Shown: positions 1 through 7,884, counted from the first letter of the stretch. The stretch is DNA of 17,621 bases from Solirubrobacterales bacterium (GCA_025964075.1 JAOPZQ010000264.1:1-17621); one strand, 5' to 3'. Numbers and translations: made by a program. Notes: generated by a model not told the origin, from the sequence alone.

Positions 1-865
1 GCCCAGGCGCGAGGCCCGCGAGCCGGCGGCGCACGGCGCGGTCGAGCACGCGCGAGTGGGCCCCGCCGAGCACCGAGCCGTCGTCGGCGATCGCTTCGGG
101 CCCGGCCTCGGACGCGATGCGCGCGAGCTCGCGCACGACGAGCGGGTTGCCGCCGGCGGCGGCGTGACACCGCGCGCACAGCTCCTCGCCGGCCGCCCCG
201 TCGAAGCGGCGGACGACCCCGGCGCTCCCCGTTTCGCTGAGCGGTCCGACGGCGAGCGTGACCGTGGCGGGCTCGGCGGCGAGCAGCTCGGTGAGCTCGG
301 GCGGCGCACCCGCCTCACCGGGGCGCAGCGCGATGACGAGCGCGATCGGCATGTCCTCGACGCGCCGGGCGAGATGCAGGAGGGCCCGCGCCGACGCCCG
401 ATCCGCCCACTGGGCGTCGTCGACCGTGATCAGCAGCGGGCGCTCGTCGGCCAGCCCCCACGCCAGCCAGTAGAGCGCATGGGCGACGAGCTGGGAGGCC
501 TCGCGGCCGGGCGCCGCGCCGCCGAGCAGGACCTCTCCGGCGAGGCCCGCGGCGCCCTCGAGCAGGCGCTCGCGCTCGGCCGGCGACGCCGCGCGCAGCG
601 CCGGCTCGAACAGCTGCCGGGCGATTCCGAACGGGAAGTCGCGCTCGAGCACGTCGGCGCGCGCGGCGAGCACCCGCAGCCCACCCGAAGCCAGCTCCAC
701 CGCCTCCGAGAGCAGCGCGCTCTTGCCCATCCCCGCCGCGCCCTCGACGAGCACCGTCGCGCCGGCGCCGTCGACCGCCGCCGCGAGGACGCGTCCGATC
801 GCATCGAGCTCCTCGTCCCGTTCGATCAGCGCGGCCGTGCCCTTCCCCGTGGCGGTGGCGTCCAT
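1..865 (-). CDS. LuxR-type AAA/STAND ATPase transcriptional regulator, N-terminal part (cut by window edge)
   Basis: The frame reads open from ATG at 865 to the window edge, giving 288 residues without a stop; the C-terminal part lies outside. A Walker A motif (GAAGMGKS, about residues 42-49) follows a short leader with the usual IERDEEL start of this ATPase module. Walker B is LLITVDDAQWAD (about 144-155), and GGNPLLVREL (about 238-247) is the sensor-like motif of large ATP-binding LuxR (LAL) regulators. Family members usually run 850-950 residues, with TPR-like repeats and a C-terminal LuxR helix-turn-helix; neither is visible here. They act as cytoplasmic, ATP-dependent, signal-responsive transcription activators. 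The gene is divergent from the phospholipase-like gene at 998 across about 130 bp, so it could control it, but that is inference. The ATPase identity is sure; the LuxR class is inferred from the N-terminal module. Confidence 0.85.
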   Translation of the reverse strand, partial: MDATATGKGTAALIERDEELDAIGRVLAAAVDGAGATVLVEGAAGMGKSALLSEAVELASGGLRVLAARADVLERDFPFGIARQLFEPALRAASPAERERLLEGAAGLAGEVLLGGAAPGREASQLVAHALYWLAWGLADERPLLITVDDAQWADRASARALLHLARRVEDMPIALVIALRPGEAGAPPELTELLAAEPATVTLAVGPLSETGSAGVVRRFDGAAGEELCARCHAAAGGNPLVVRELARIASEAGPEAIADDGSVLGGAHSRVLDRAVRRRLAGLAPG

Positions 866-997
866 CGCTAGGGCGTAGACGACCAAAACCGCGGCGGCGA
901 GTCAAATCGCCGGGGTCGCGCCCTCGGGGTTCAGGCGGGAAAAGTCCAGGGTGTGCGCCCGCTTGAGTGCCGCGGCCGGTCCTGGTCTGATCGGTCG

Positions 998-2479
998 ATG
1001 GCGGACCGACACGCGCGCGCGGGGCCCGCGCCCCCCGTCAGGCCGCCGCCGGTCCGGGCGACGCGCCGGGGCGCCTCGTACGACGCGGACGTCCTCCACC
1101 TGCAGCGGACCATCGGGAACCGAGCCGTCCGCCGGTTGCTGGAGACGCGGACGCGGATGCTCGCGCGCTTCGCCGAGGGCGAGCACAAGCTGATCGGCGA
1201 CACCGCGTGGGGCTCGGCCGAGCAGTTCGAGCTCGCGCCGGGCGTCAAGATCTCGTTCGGCGACGCGGTCGCCCTGGGCGACTACTTCGAGTCCTTCGAC
1301 CGGATGAGGGACCTGGCCGGCAGGCCGGGCAAGGGCGCCGGGACGCGCGGCGAGCTGCTCTACGTCCTGTGGGTCGACATCTGGGACAAGCCGGCGAAGG
1401 CGAAGCTGGGCGAGTGGTACGACAAGTCCGCGGTGTTCCACCGTGAGCAGCTCACGTCGTACTTCGACTCCCGGAACATCGGGCACTTCCCGAACCCGGT
1501 CGAGGGCGATCTCAAGCGCCCGCGGCGCGAGCTCGACGTCCGGCGCGACAAGGAGGGCGACCCGGTCGGCGGCGGTGCGACGTACCGCAAGTGGCACGAG
1601 GAGGCGATGAGGAAGGCCTACGAGGCGGGCTTGCACTACGCCGGCGTGCGGACCGAGAAGTTCGACGAGGCGGTGCTCACCGACGGGTTCGCGTGCCACT
1701 TCCTGACCGACGCGTTCTCCGCGAGCCACGTCACGACCCCGCGGCTGAGCATCAAGGAGTACTGGAACAAGAAGGTCCCGAGCTTCGACAGGAAGATCGT
1801 CGGCTGGCTCGCCGACAAGATCGACCACGGCAAGTGGAAGTGGTACGAGCGCGGCGGTGCCTACCTCGTGGAGGGGTCGAGCATCCACGCGGCGGCCCTG
1901 AACAAGCTCGCCCACAAGCTCACCGGCTTCGGCTTCGGCGACCTCGTCTCGCTCGTCGTCCACGACGTCAACGGCTCTCGCGGCGTCAAGGCGACCGTCG
2001 GCGGCAAGCCGGTCACGCTCGTCGGGGACAGCGGGATCCTGCAGAAGGGCAGGGTGACCCCGAAGGGCCAGGCGACCTTCGACGCCGCCACGGAGGCGGC
2101 CAGGGCGAGCATCGGCGAGGTCCAGGACGCCTACATCGCCGCGGCGACCAGCCGGACGGACTACGCCACGTTCCGCGCCGGCCTGACCAAGGCCGACGGC
2201 CTCTACGCCGGGGAGCGGCTGATGCCCGTCCCGGTCAGCGACGATGCGCTCGCGTGGCGATACGCCGGCGTCGACAGCTTCCTCGCCGATGCCCGGATGA
2301 ACGAGGCGCTCGTCGAGTGGGGCCGCGTGCGGGGACACAGCTTCGCCGCGGGTCTCGAGGACTTCAATCCCAAGGCGCAGGAAGTGGTCAAGCGGGTGCT
2401 GATCGCTCCGCTCACGTCCGGCGACGAGGACCAGGTCCGGCAGGTGCTCCGCGAGATCGTGGATACGAAGGTGCCGTAG
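998..2479 (+). CDS. Zn-phospholipase C/P1-nuclease-like protein with N-terminal eCIS-type LQR-GNRAV motif
   Basis: This 493-aa protein has no signal peptide. Its Arg/Pro-rich N-terminus is followed by LQRTIGNRAVRRLL (residues 35-48), a motif I know from the N-termini of DUF4157 ('eCIS core domain') proteins linked to extracellular contractile injection systems. The body carries EHKLIGD (H63), FGDAVALGDYF (D95), GHFPNP (H163), YRKWHEEA (H200), CHFLTDAFSASH (H234, D238, H244) and VVHDVNGSRGV (H322). The H-x3-D-x5-H spacing matches the zinc-ligand helix of bacterial phospholipase C/alpha-toxin and P1 nuclease. I infer a zinc-dependent phosphoesterase, perhaps an exported effector; the substrate is unknown. 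ATG 998 is chosen because it gives the short leader usual before this motif; in-frame GTG 953 adds 15 residues and neither site has a strong Shine-Dalgarno. It stands alone, followed 44 bp later by the esterase fusion. Confidence 0.72.
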   Translation: MADRHARAGPAPPVRPPPVRATRRGASYDADVLHLQRTIGNRAVRRLLETRTRMLARFAEGEHKLIGDTAWGSAEQFELAPGVKISFGDAVALGDYFESFDRMRDLAGRPGKGAGTRGELLYVLWVDIWDKPAKAKLGEWYDKSAVFHREQLTSYFDSRNIGHFPNPVEGDLKRPRRELDVRRDKEGDPVGGGATYRKWHEEAMRKAYEAGLHYAGVRTEKFDEAVLTDGFACHFLTDAFSASHVTTPRLSIKEYWNKKVPSFDRKIVGWLADKIDHGKWKWYERGGAYLVEGSSIHAAALNKLAHKLTGFGFGDLVSLVVHDVNGSRGVKATVGGKPVTLVGDSGILQKGRVTPKGQATFDAATEAARASIGEVQDAYIAAATSRTDYATFRAGLTKADGLYAGERLMPVPVSDDALAWRYAGVDSFLADARMNEALVEWGRVRGHSFAAGLEDFNPKAQEVVKRVLIAPLTSGDEDQVRQVLREIVDTKVP

Positions 2480-2523
2480 GCTCAGCCTTTGCCGGACCGC
2501 CCGCCGGCCTATCGAGACCGGCG

Positions 2524-4455
2524 ATGACGCGTTACCGGAATCGGGCGGAAGCCGGCCGGCTGCTCGCTAACCGATTGGTCCACTACGCCGATCGTGACGA
2601 CGTCATCGTGCTCGGCCTGCCGCGCGGCGGCGTCCCGGTCGCGTTCGAGGTCGCGCGGGCGCTGGGCGCTCCGCTGGACGTCTTCCTCGTGCGCAAGCTC
2701 GGCGTGCCGGGACACGAGGAGCTCGCGATGGGCGCGATCGCCTCGAACGGCACGCGGGTGCTGAACGCCGAGGTGCTCGCCGCGGCGGGCATGACCCCAG
2801 ACGCCGTCGAGGCCGTCGCCGCGCGCGAGAAGCTCGAGCTCGACCGGCAGGAGCGCGCGTATCGCGGCACGCGGCCGCCGCCCGACCTCGACGGGAAGGT
2901 CGTGATCCTGGTCGACGACGGGCTGGCGACGGGCGCCACGATGATGGCGGCGGTCGAGGCGGTGCGCGAGGAGGGTCCGGCGCGGGTGGTCGTCGCGGTC
3001 CCCGTGGCCGAGCCCGACGTCTGCGAGGAGCTCAGGCGGCGCGTCGACGACGGCATCTGCCTCTCGACGCCGCAGCCGCTGCGCTCCGTCGGCGCGTGGT
3101 ACGACGACTTCGCGGAGACGGGCGACTACGAGGTTCGCAAGCTCCTCGAGCAGGCGGCGCGCGACCTCGACGAGGGTGCGACCGTCCCGGTGCACGAGCT
3201 CGCCGGCGCCCCGAACGACTACGACGACGTGATCGAGCGGGCGGCCGCCGCGTCGTATGTCCTCATCGGCGAGGCGACGCACGGGACCGACGAGTTCTAC
3301 CGCGAGCGCGCCGAGATCACGAAGCGGCTGATCGCCGAGGCGGGCTACACGACGATCGCGGTCGAGGCGGACTGGCCGGACGCGTACCGCGTCAACCGCT
3401 ACGTGCAGGGCGAGAGTGACGACGACACCGCTGACGAGGCGCTCTCAGACTTCCGCCGCTTCCCCGTGTGGATGTGGCGCAACAGGGTCGTCGAGGAGTT
3501 CGTCGGCTGGCTGCGCGACCACAACGACGGGCTCGCCGACGAGAACGAGAAGGCGGGCTTCTACGGCCTCGACCTCTACAGCCTGCACCGCTCGATGGAG
3601 GCGGTCGTCGCGCATCTCGAGGAGGTCGACGCGGAGGCGGCGCAGCGCGCCCGGGAGCGGTACTCGTGCTTCGACCACTTCGGGCCGGACCCGCAGGTCT
3701 ATGCCTACGAGGCGGGCATCGCCGGTGCCGAGCCGTGCGAGCGCGAGGCGGTCGACCAGCTGATCGAGCTTCAGGCCAACTCGATCGACGACACGCTCCT
3801 CGGCGAGGACCGCCACTTCTACGCCGAGCAGAACGCCCGCCTCGTCGCCAACGCGGAGCGGTACTACCGGGCGGTGTACCGGGGAGGCGCGCTCAGCTGG
3901 AACCTCCGCGACCGCCACATGGCGGAGACGCTGGAGGCGCTCGTCGAGCACCTGCGTCTCGACCGCGGCCGCGCAAAGGTCGTCGTCTGGGCCCACAACT
4001 CCCACGTCGGCGACGCGCGGGCGACCGAGCTCGGCCGTGCCGGCGAGCTGAACCTCGGCCAGCTCGTGCGCGAGCGCCACCGGCGCCGAGCGCTGCTCGT
4101 CGGCTTCACCACGTTCTCGGGGACCGTGAGCGCGGCGACGGAGTGGGGCGGCGCCGCGGAGCGCATGCGGGTCCGCCGCGCCATCACCGGAAGCTGGGAG
4201 GAGCTCTTCCACCGCCGTCGCCTGTCGAGGTTCCTCGTCGACGCCGAGCGGCTGGCCGGAACGCGGCTCGAGCGCGCGATCGGCGTCGTGTACGTGCCGC
4301 AGACCGAGCGTCAGTCCCACTACTTCCAAGCCCGGCTCGCCAACCAGTTCGACTTCGTCGTGCACATCGACGCGACGAACGCGGTCGAACCACTCGCCGT
4401 GCGCAGCGAGCGGTTGGCGGGCGACCTGCCGGAGACCTTCCCCTGGGGGGTGTAG
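2524..4455 (+). CDS. Phosphoribosyltransferase-erythromycin esterase family fusion protein
   Basis: This 643-aa cytoplasmic protein has two domains. Residues 1-215 are a type I phosphoribosyltransferase: LGLPRGGVPVA (30-40), VRKLGVPGHEELAMGA (56-71) and the PRPP loop VILVDDGLATGAT (127-139). Residues 225-643 are an erythromycin-esterase-like domain: IGEATHGTDEFY (248-259) with the likely catalytic Glu and His, EADWPD (281-286), LRDRHMAETL (461-470) and WAHNSHVGDA (489-498). The same fusion occurs in mycobacteria; Rv2030c of M. tuberculosis is the example I recall. True Ere enzymes hydrolyse the macrolactone ring, but most family members have no proven substrate, so macrolide resistance should not be assumed. 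The stop at 4453-4455 is 2 bp before the next start, indicating one transcript. ATG 2524 fits the domain start exactly; the Shine-Dalgarno is weak. The domain assignment is firm. Confidence 0.92.
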   Translation: MTRYRNRAEAGRLLANRLVHYADRDDVIVLGLPRGGVPVAFEVARALGAPLDVFLVRKLGVPGHEELAMGAIASNGTRVLNAEVLAAAGMTPDAVEAVAAREKLELDRQERAYRGTRPPPDLDGKVVILVDDGLATGATMMAAVEAVREEGPARVVVAVPVAEPDVCEELRRRVDDGICLSTPQPLRSVGAWYDDFAETGDYEVRKLLEQAARDLDEGATVPVHELAGAPNDYDDVIERAAAASYVLIGEATHGTDEFYRERAEITKRLIAEAGYTTIAVEADWPDAYRVNRYVQGESDDDTADEALSDFRRFPVWMWRNRVVEEFVGWLRDHNDGLADENEKAGFYGLDLYSLHRSMEAVVAHLEEVDAEAAQRARERYSCFDHFGPDPQVYAYEAGIAGAEPCEREAVDQLIELQANSIDDTLLGEDRHFYAEQNARLVANAERYYRAVYRGGALSWNLRDRHMAETLEALVEHLRLDRGRAKVVVWAHNSHVGDARATELGRAGELNLGQLVRERHRRRALLVGFTTFSGTVSAATEWGGAAERMRVRRAITGSWEELFHRRRLSRFLVDAERLAGTRLERAIGVVYVPQTERQSHYFQARLANQFDFVVHIDATNAVEPLAVRSERLAGDLPETFPWGV

Positions 4456-4457
4456 AG

Positions 4458-4823
4458 ATGGCAATGCGCCTGAATCGGACCGCGTACGACTACGCGAAGC
4501 AGTTGGTGAACGACGGACACTTCGTCCTCGACGAGCGAGACGACTGGAGCGAGCACCAGCCGACGGCCGCCCAGGAGAACAAGTTCATCGAGGAGGACGG
4601 CTGGCGTGCCTACGCGAGGTGGCACCTCGGCGTCGACCACGACCGACCCGAGGACACCAAGGGGCGCTACGGCTTCCCCTACGGCGACTTCCAGGACGTC
4701 CACCGGTGCGGGGTTCTGAGCGCCGAGTCGCGCGCGGCGCAGAACGATTACGACGACATCGAGAAGGCCTGCGCCCACCTGCACGGGATGCTGGACGCCC
4801 ACGTGGGCGCCAAGCAGCGGTAG
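4458..4823 (+). CDS. Conserved small hypothetical protein, 121 aa, coupled to the esterase fusion
   Basis: This protein is small, charged and soluble-looking, with no signal peptide or membrane segment. Residues about 8-40 (AYDYAKQLVNDGHFVLDERD then WSEHQP) and the stretch with GRYGFPYGDFQDVHRCGV near the centre look strongly conserved. I recognise it as a recurring family of about 110-120 residues without a known function or a domain name I can give. Several His and one Cys (DVHRCGVL; ACAHLHGMLDAH) could bind a metal, but no standard site is evident. ATG 4458 lies 2 bp after the upstream stop, and the G-run at 4445-4450 inside the preceding gene can serve as ribosome binding site, so translation is probably coupled to the phosphoribosyltransferase-esterase. 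It ends 16 bp before the convergent exporter gene. That it is real is clear; its function is unknown. Confidence 0.85.
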   Translation: MAMRLNRTAYDYAKQLVNDGHFVLDERDDWSEHQPTAAQENKFIEEDGWRAYARWHLGVDHDRPEDTKGRYGFPYGDFQDVHRCGVLSAESRAAQNDYDDIEKACAHLHGMLDAHVGAKQR

Positions 4824-4839
4824 CTGGCGGTTCCGAAGA

Positions 4840-6285
4840 CTACGCCGCGTCGAACGCCGGGTCGGCGGCGTGCCGCTCCGCCGCGGCCTTCTCCGGCGGC
4901 TGGATGACCGTGACGGCCACGGCGATCGCGGCGAGCACCAGCGCCGCGCCGATCAGGAACGCGAGGTGGTAGCCGCTGGTGAGAGCGGAGAGCGTGGGCT
5001 TGCCGGCCTGGATGAGGTGGTGGCTGCGCGTGGTCGACGCGGTCGCGAGGACCGCGAGGCCGAGCGCGCCGCCGACCTGCGCGGCGGTGTTGACGAGGCC
5101 CGAGGCCAGGCCCGCGTCCTCGGGTGTCGCGCCGGACATCGCCAGCGTCATCAGCGCCGGGAACGCGAGGCCCGCGCCGGTGCCGAGGAGGATCATCGTC
5201 GGCAGCACGTGCTGCACGTAGTTGCCGTTCACGGGGGCCAGCGAGAACAGCACGAGCGCGAGGGCGATCAGCGCCATGCCGGGAACGAGCAGGTTCCGGG
5301 CGCCGAATCGAGTGACCAGCCGCTCGGTGTAGCGGAGCGACAGCGTCCCCATGATGATCGTCACCGGCAGGAAGGCGAACCCGAGCTGCAGGGCGTCGTA
5401 GTGCAGGACCCGCTGCACGTACAGGGCGCCGAGGAAGAACATCCCGAACATGCCCGCGACCGACAGCGCCTGGACGAGGTTCGCGCCCGAGACGTTGCGG
5501 GACCGGAAGATCCGCAACGGCATGATCGGGTTGCGCGCGCGGGACTCGCGCACGACGAACGCCACGAGCAGGGCCAGCGCGCCCGCGCCGAGGCCGAGCG
5601 TGCGGCCCGAGCCCCAGCCGTAGTCGGCGGCCGGCTTGACGATCGTGTACACGCCGAGCATCAGCGCGCTCGTGACCAGCGCGGCGCCGGGGATGTCGGC
5701 GCCCTGGGCGAACCCGAGGCCCTTGTCGCGGGGGAGGACCCGCTGCGCCACGGCGGCGGTCGCGATTCCGATGGGGATGTTGATGAAGAAGATCCAGTGC
5801 CAGTTGATCGACTGCGTGAGCACGCCGCCGGCGAGGAGGCCGACGGACCCGCCGGCGGAGGCGACGAACGCGTAGACGCCGATGGCCTTCGCCTGCTCGC
5901 GCGGCTCCTGGAACATCGTCACGATCATCCCGAGGATGACCGCGGAGGTCATCGCGCCGCCGGCGCCCTGGACGAACCGGGCGACGACGAGCAGCCACTG
6001 GGTCTGCGCCAGGCCGCACACCAGCGACGCGACGGTGAATACGGCGAGGCCGACCATGAAGACGTTCTTGCGACCGAGGAGGTCGCCGAGCCGGCCGAAG
6101 AGCAGCAACAGCCCGCCGAACGAGATCAGATAAGCGTTCACGACCCACGCGAGGGTCGACTGCGAGAACCCGAGGTCGTCCTGGATCGACGGCAGCGCGA
6201 CGTTCACGACGGTGACGTCGAGCACGATCATCAGCATCCCCACGCAGAGGACGTTGAGGGCGATCCAGCGGTTCTTGTCAGCCAT
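4840..6285 (-). CDS. MFS drug exporter, DHA2 (EmrB/QacA-like, 14 TM) family
   Basis: This 481-aa integral membrane protein probably spans the cytoplasmic membrane 14 times and exports hydrophobic or cationic compounds by proton antiport. Diagnostic sequences are LDVTVVNVALPSIQDDL (residues 22-38), the DHA2 motif D1 in TM1; GRLGDLLGRKNVF (about 65-77), motif A in loop 2-3; and VARFVQGAGGAMTSAVILG (about 101-119) near TM4. Length and start are normal for the family. ATG 6285 has a good AGGAGA ribosome binding site about 8 bases upstream (6294-6299 on the complement). It is last in the minus-strand run VOC protein, micro-ORF, exporter, and is probably co-transcribed with them; the leader between is 18 bp from the micro-ORF stop. 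No TetR-type repressor lies nearby. The family is certain; the substrate cannot be read from sequence. Confidence 0.95.
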   Translation of the reverse strand: MADKNRWIALNVLCVGMLMIVLDVTVVNVALPSIQDDLGFSQSTLAWVVNAYLISFGGLLLLFGRLGDLLGRKNVFMVGLAVFTVASLVCGLAQTQWLLVVARFVQGAGGAMTSAVILGMIVTMFQEPREQAKAIGVYAFVASAGGSVGLLAGGVLTQSINWHWIFFINIPIGIATAAVAQRVLPRDKGLGFAQGADIPGAALVTSALMLGVYTIVKPAADYGWGSGRTLGLGAGALALLVAFVVRESRARNPIMPLRIFRSRNVSGANLVQALSVAGMFGMFFLGALYVQRVLHYDALQLGFAFLPVTIIMGTLSLRYTERLVTRFGARNLLVPGMALIALALVLFSLAPVNGNYVQHVLPTMILLGTGAGLAFPALMTLAMSGATPEDAGLASGLVNTAAQVGGALGLAVLATASTTRSHHLIQAGKPTLSALTSGYHLAFLIGAALVLAAIAVAVTVIQPPEKAAAERHAADPAFDAA

Positions 6286-6303
6286 GGCGTCGATCTCCTG
6301 AAC

Positions 6304-6360
6304 CTAGCGTTTGTCCCTGAGACCGTGCGGCTCGCGGAAACTCATCGCTCCGCGGGTCAT
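6304..6360 (-). CDS. Putative 18-aa micro-ORF overlapping the VOC gene stop (ATGA)
   Basis: Reading leftwards from ATG at 6360, the frame encodes an 18-residue basic peptide starting MTRGAMSFREPHG and stops with TAG at 6304-6306. Its ATG overlaps the VOC gene's TGA as ATGA, and AAGGAGC lies about 6 bases upstream, a better ribosome binding site than most genes here have. The exporter starts 18 bp after its stop. A strong, coupled initiation site in front of a tiny frame could be a leader peptide that tunes exporter translation, or the remnant of a decayed gene. The peptide resembles nothing I know. The initiation signal is visible; expression and function are unproven. Confidence 0.35.
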   Translation of the reverse strand: MTRGAMSFREPHGLRDKR

Positions 6361-6773
6361 CGGCGCTCCTTCCGGGTCTTCGGCTGCCAGAACGCGATCT
6401 CCGCCCCGGCGGGCTCGGTGACGACGCTGCGCCATCCGGCCGGGCCCTCGCGCGGCTCGAGCAGCACGGAGGCCCCCAGCCCTCGGGCGCGCTCGGTCGC
6501 CGCGGCGACGTCGCCGACCTCGACGTACGGCAGCCACAGCGAGCGGTTCGTACCGCGTTCCACCATGCCGCCCCCGACCCCGCGGCCCAGGTCGAGCGCG
6601 TGATAGGAGCCGGCGCCCGACTCGATCCGCTCCTCCGGCCAGCCGCACAGCCCCTCGTAGAACGCGCGGGCCTGCCGGAGATCCGTGGTCTGGAGCTCCA
6701 GGTGCACGACGGGATTGGAGCGGAGTCGCCTCAACGTTCTGCCGTCATGACTCCCGCGCGGCGCGGAACTCAT
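6357..6773 (-). CDS. VOC-family (glyoxalase/bleomycin-resistance-like) protein
   Basis: This small cytoplasmic protein of up to 138 aa has one vicinal-oxygen-chelate domain. NPVVHLELQTTDLRQARAFY (20-39) is the first beta-alpha unit with metal-ligand candidate H24. LWLPYVEVGDVAAATERARGLGA (79-101) is the second beta-alpha unit, and PAGAEIAFWQPK (121-132) carries ligand candidate E125. The reaction is undetermined: the family includes glyoxalases, dioxygenases and drug-binding proteins. The start is uncertain. ATG 6773 gives an unconserved-looking leader without a ribosome binding site; TTG at 6734 would begin 7 residues before NPVVH, nearer the family norm. It is divergent from the sigma factor gene (25 bp between starts) and reads into the micro-ORF and the exporter. 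The neighbours suggest reactive-compound or drug defence, which is inference. Confidence 0.88.
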   Translation of the reverse strand: MSSAPRGSHDGRTLRRLRSNPVVHLELQTTDLRQARAFYEGLCGWPEERIESGAGSYHALDLGRGVGGGMVERGTNRSLWLPYVEVGDVAAATERARGLGASVLLEPREGPAGWRSVVTEPAGAEIAFWQPKTRKERR

Positions 6774-6798
6774 CGAGGACGTCGATTACCCTGGGGCC

Positions 6799-7884
6799 AT
6801 GACCGGCGCCACGCATGCCCCGACCCCGAGGGACCGCGCCCTGCTCGCGACCGCGCGCCGCGGCGACGAGGACGCCTACCGACGCCTCGTCGAGCCCTAT
6901 CAGGGCGAGTTGCACGCCCACTCCTACCGGATGCTCGGCTCGGTTCACGACGCCGAGGACGCGCTCCAGGAGGCGCTGATCCGCGCCTGGCGCGGCCTCC
7001 CCCGGTTCGAGGAGCGCAGCTCGCTCCGCTCCTGGCTCTACCGGATCGCTACGAACACGTGCCTCGACGTGATCTCCCGGCGGCCCACGCGCGTGCTCCC
7101 GATCGACTACGGCCCGGGCGCCGAGCCGCACGACTCCCCGGGCATCCCGCTCACCGAGTCGGTGTGGGTCGAGCCCTATCCGGACGAGCGGTTCGGGGTC
7201 GAGGACGGCAACGCGTCGCCCGAGGCCATCTACGAGCAGCGCGAGAGCGTCGAGCTCGCGTTCATCGCCGCCCTCCAGCACCTGCCCGCGCTCCAGCGGG
7301 CGGTGCTGATCCTCCGCGCGGTCCTCGGCTTCTCGGCCCAAGAGGTCGCCGACACGCTCGAGACGAGCGTCGCCTCGGTCAACAGCGCGCTCCAGAGGGC
7401 CCGCAAGGCCGTCGACGAGAAGCGCCCCGAGCGCAGCCAGCAGACGACCTTGCGCGAGCTCGGCGACGAGCGCCTCCAGCAGCTCGTCCAGGCGTACACC
7501 GAGGCGATCCAGGCCGGAGAGGTCGAGCAGGTCGTGAAGCTGCTGACCGAGGACGCCACCTGGTCGATGCCCCCGATGCCGGCCTGGTACCGCGGCCGCG
7601 AGGCGATCGTCGCGTTCCTCGAGGAGTACCCGCTGCGCGAGCGCTGGCGCCACGTGCCCACCCGGGCGAACGGGCAGGCCGCGGTCGGCTGTTACATGTG
7701 GGACGCCGAGCGGGAGATCTACGCGGCGGCGGTCCTCGACGTGCTCACGATCCGCGGTGACCGGATCGAGGAGGTCACGGCGTTCGTGTCGCCGTGGGTG
7801 TTCCAGCGCTTCGGCGACGCCGCGGGCTCGATGACGCCCGACGCGTTCCGGCGCTTCGGGCTGCCCGACGAAGTCCCCGCCTAA
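6799..7884 (+). CDS. ECF-like sigma-70 factor with C-terminal SnoaL-like domain (SigG/SigX5 type)
   Basis: This 361-aa protein has sigma region 2 at about residues 20-95 (YRRLVEPYQGELHAHSYRML, DAEDALQEALIRAWRGL, SSLRSWLYRIATNTCLD) and region 4 at about 150-205 (ALQHLPALQRAVLILR, FSAQEVADTLETSVASVNSAL, helix-turn-helix). A SnoaL/NTF2-like domain follows (225-340: YTEAIQAGEVEQVVKLLTEDATWSMPPMPAWYRG). Such fused domains in sigma factors are thought to modulate activity in place of a separate anti-sigma factor, and none is encoded nearby. Length and architecture fit the SigG/SigX5 (TIGR02960) group rather than the shorter SigJ type. ATG 6799 is preceded by CTGGGG. The gene is divergent from the VOC protein across 25 bp, and its stop overlaps the stop of the convergent methyltransferase by 3 bases. 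The family is very secure; the target promoters are unknown. Confidence 0.93.
   Translation: MTGATHAPTPRDRALLATARRGDEDAYRRLVEPYQGELHAHSYRMLGSVHDAEDALQEALIRAWRGLPRFEERSSLRSWLYRIATNTCLDVISRRPTRVLPIDYGPGAEPHDSPGIPLTESVWVEPYPDERFGVEDGNASPEAIYEQRESVELAFIAALQHLPALQRAVLILRAVLGFSAQEVADTLETSVASVNSALQRARKAVDEKRPERSQQTTLRELGDERLQQLVQAYTEAIQAGEVEQVVKLLTEDATWSMPPMPAWYRGREAIVAFLEEYPLRERWRHVPTRANGQAAVGCYMWDAEREIYAAAVLDVLTIRGDRIEEVTAFVSPWVFQRFGDAAGSMTPDAFRRFGLPDEVPA

Noticed and set aside
902..2338. Long open frame antisense to the phospholipase-like gene
   Set aside because: Its translation is Arg/Val/Asp-rich without domain motifs and mirrors the GC-biased codon positions of the plus-strand gene, which carries clear metal-ligand motifs.
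2480..2523. Possible GC hairpin (GCCGG...CCGGC) between the phospholipase-like and fusion genes as a terminator
   Set aside because: The pairing is short and imperfect and lacks a T-tract; any GC-rich spacer gives such matches.
4870..6603. 577-codon plus-strand frame across the exporter and VOC region
   Set aside because: It is a His/Arg/Glu/Asp-rich low-complexity product antisense to an unmistakable MFS exporter; a typical shadow frame in GC-rich DNA.
7881..7884. Overlapping convergent stops CTAA of sigma factor and methyltransferase genes
   Set aside because: The overlap is real, but such overlaps are routine in compact high-GC genomes, so it is not reported as a finding.
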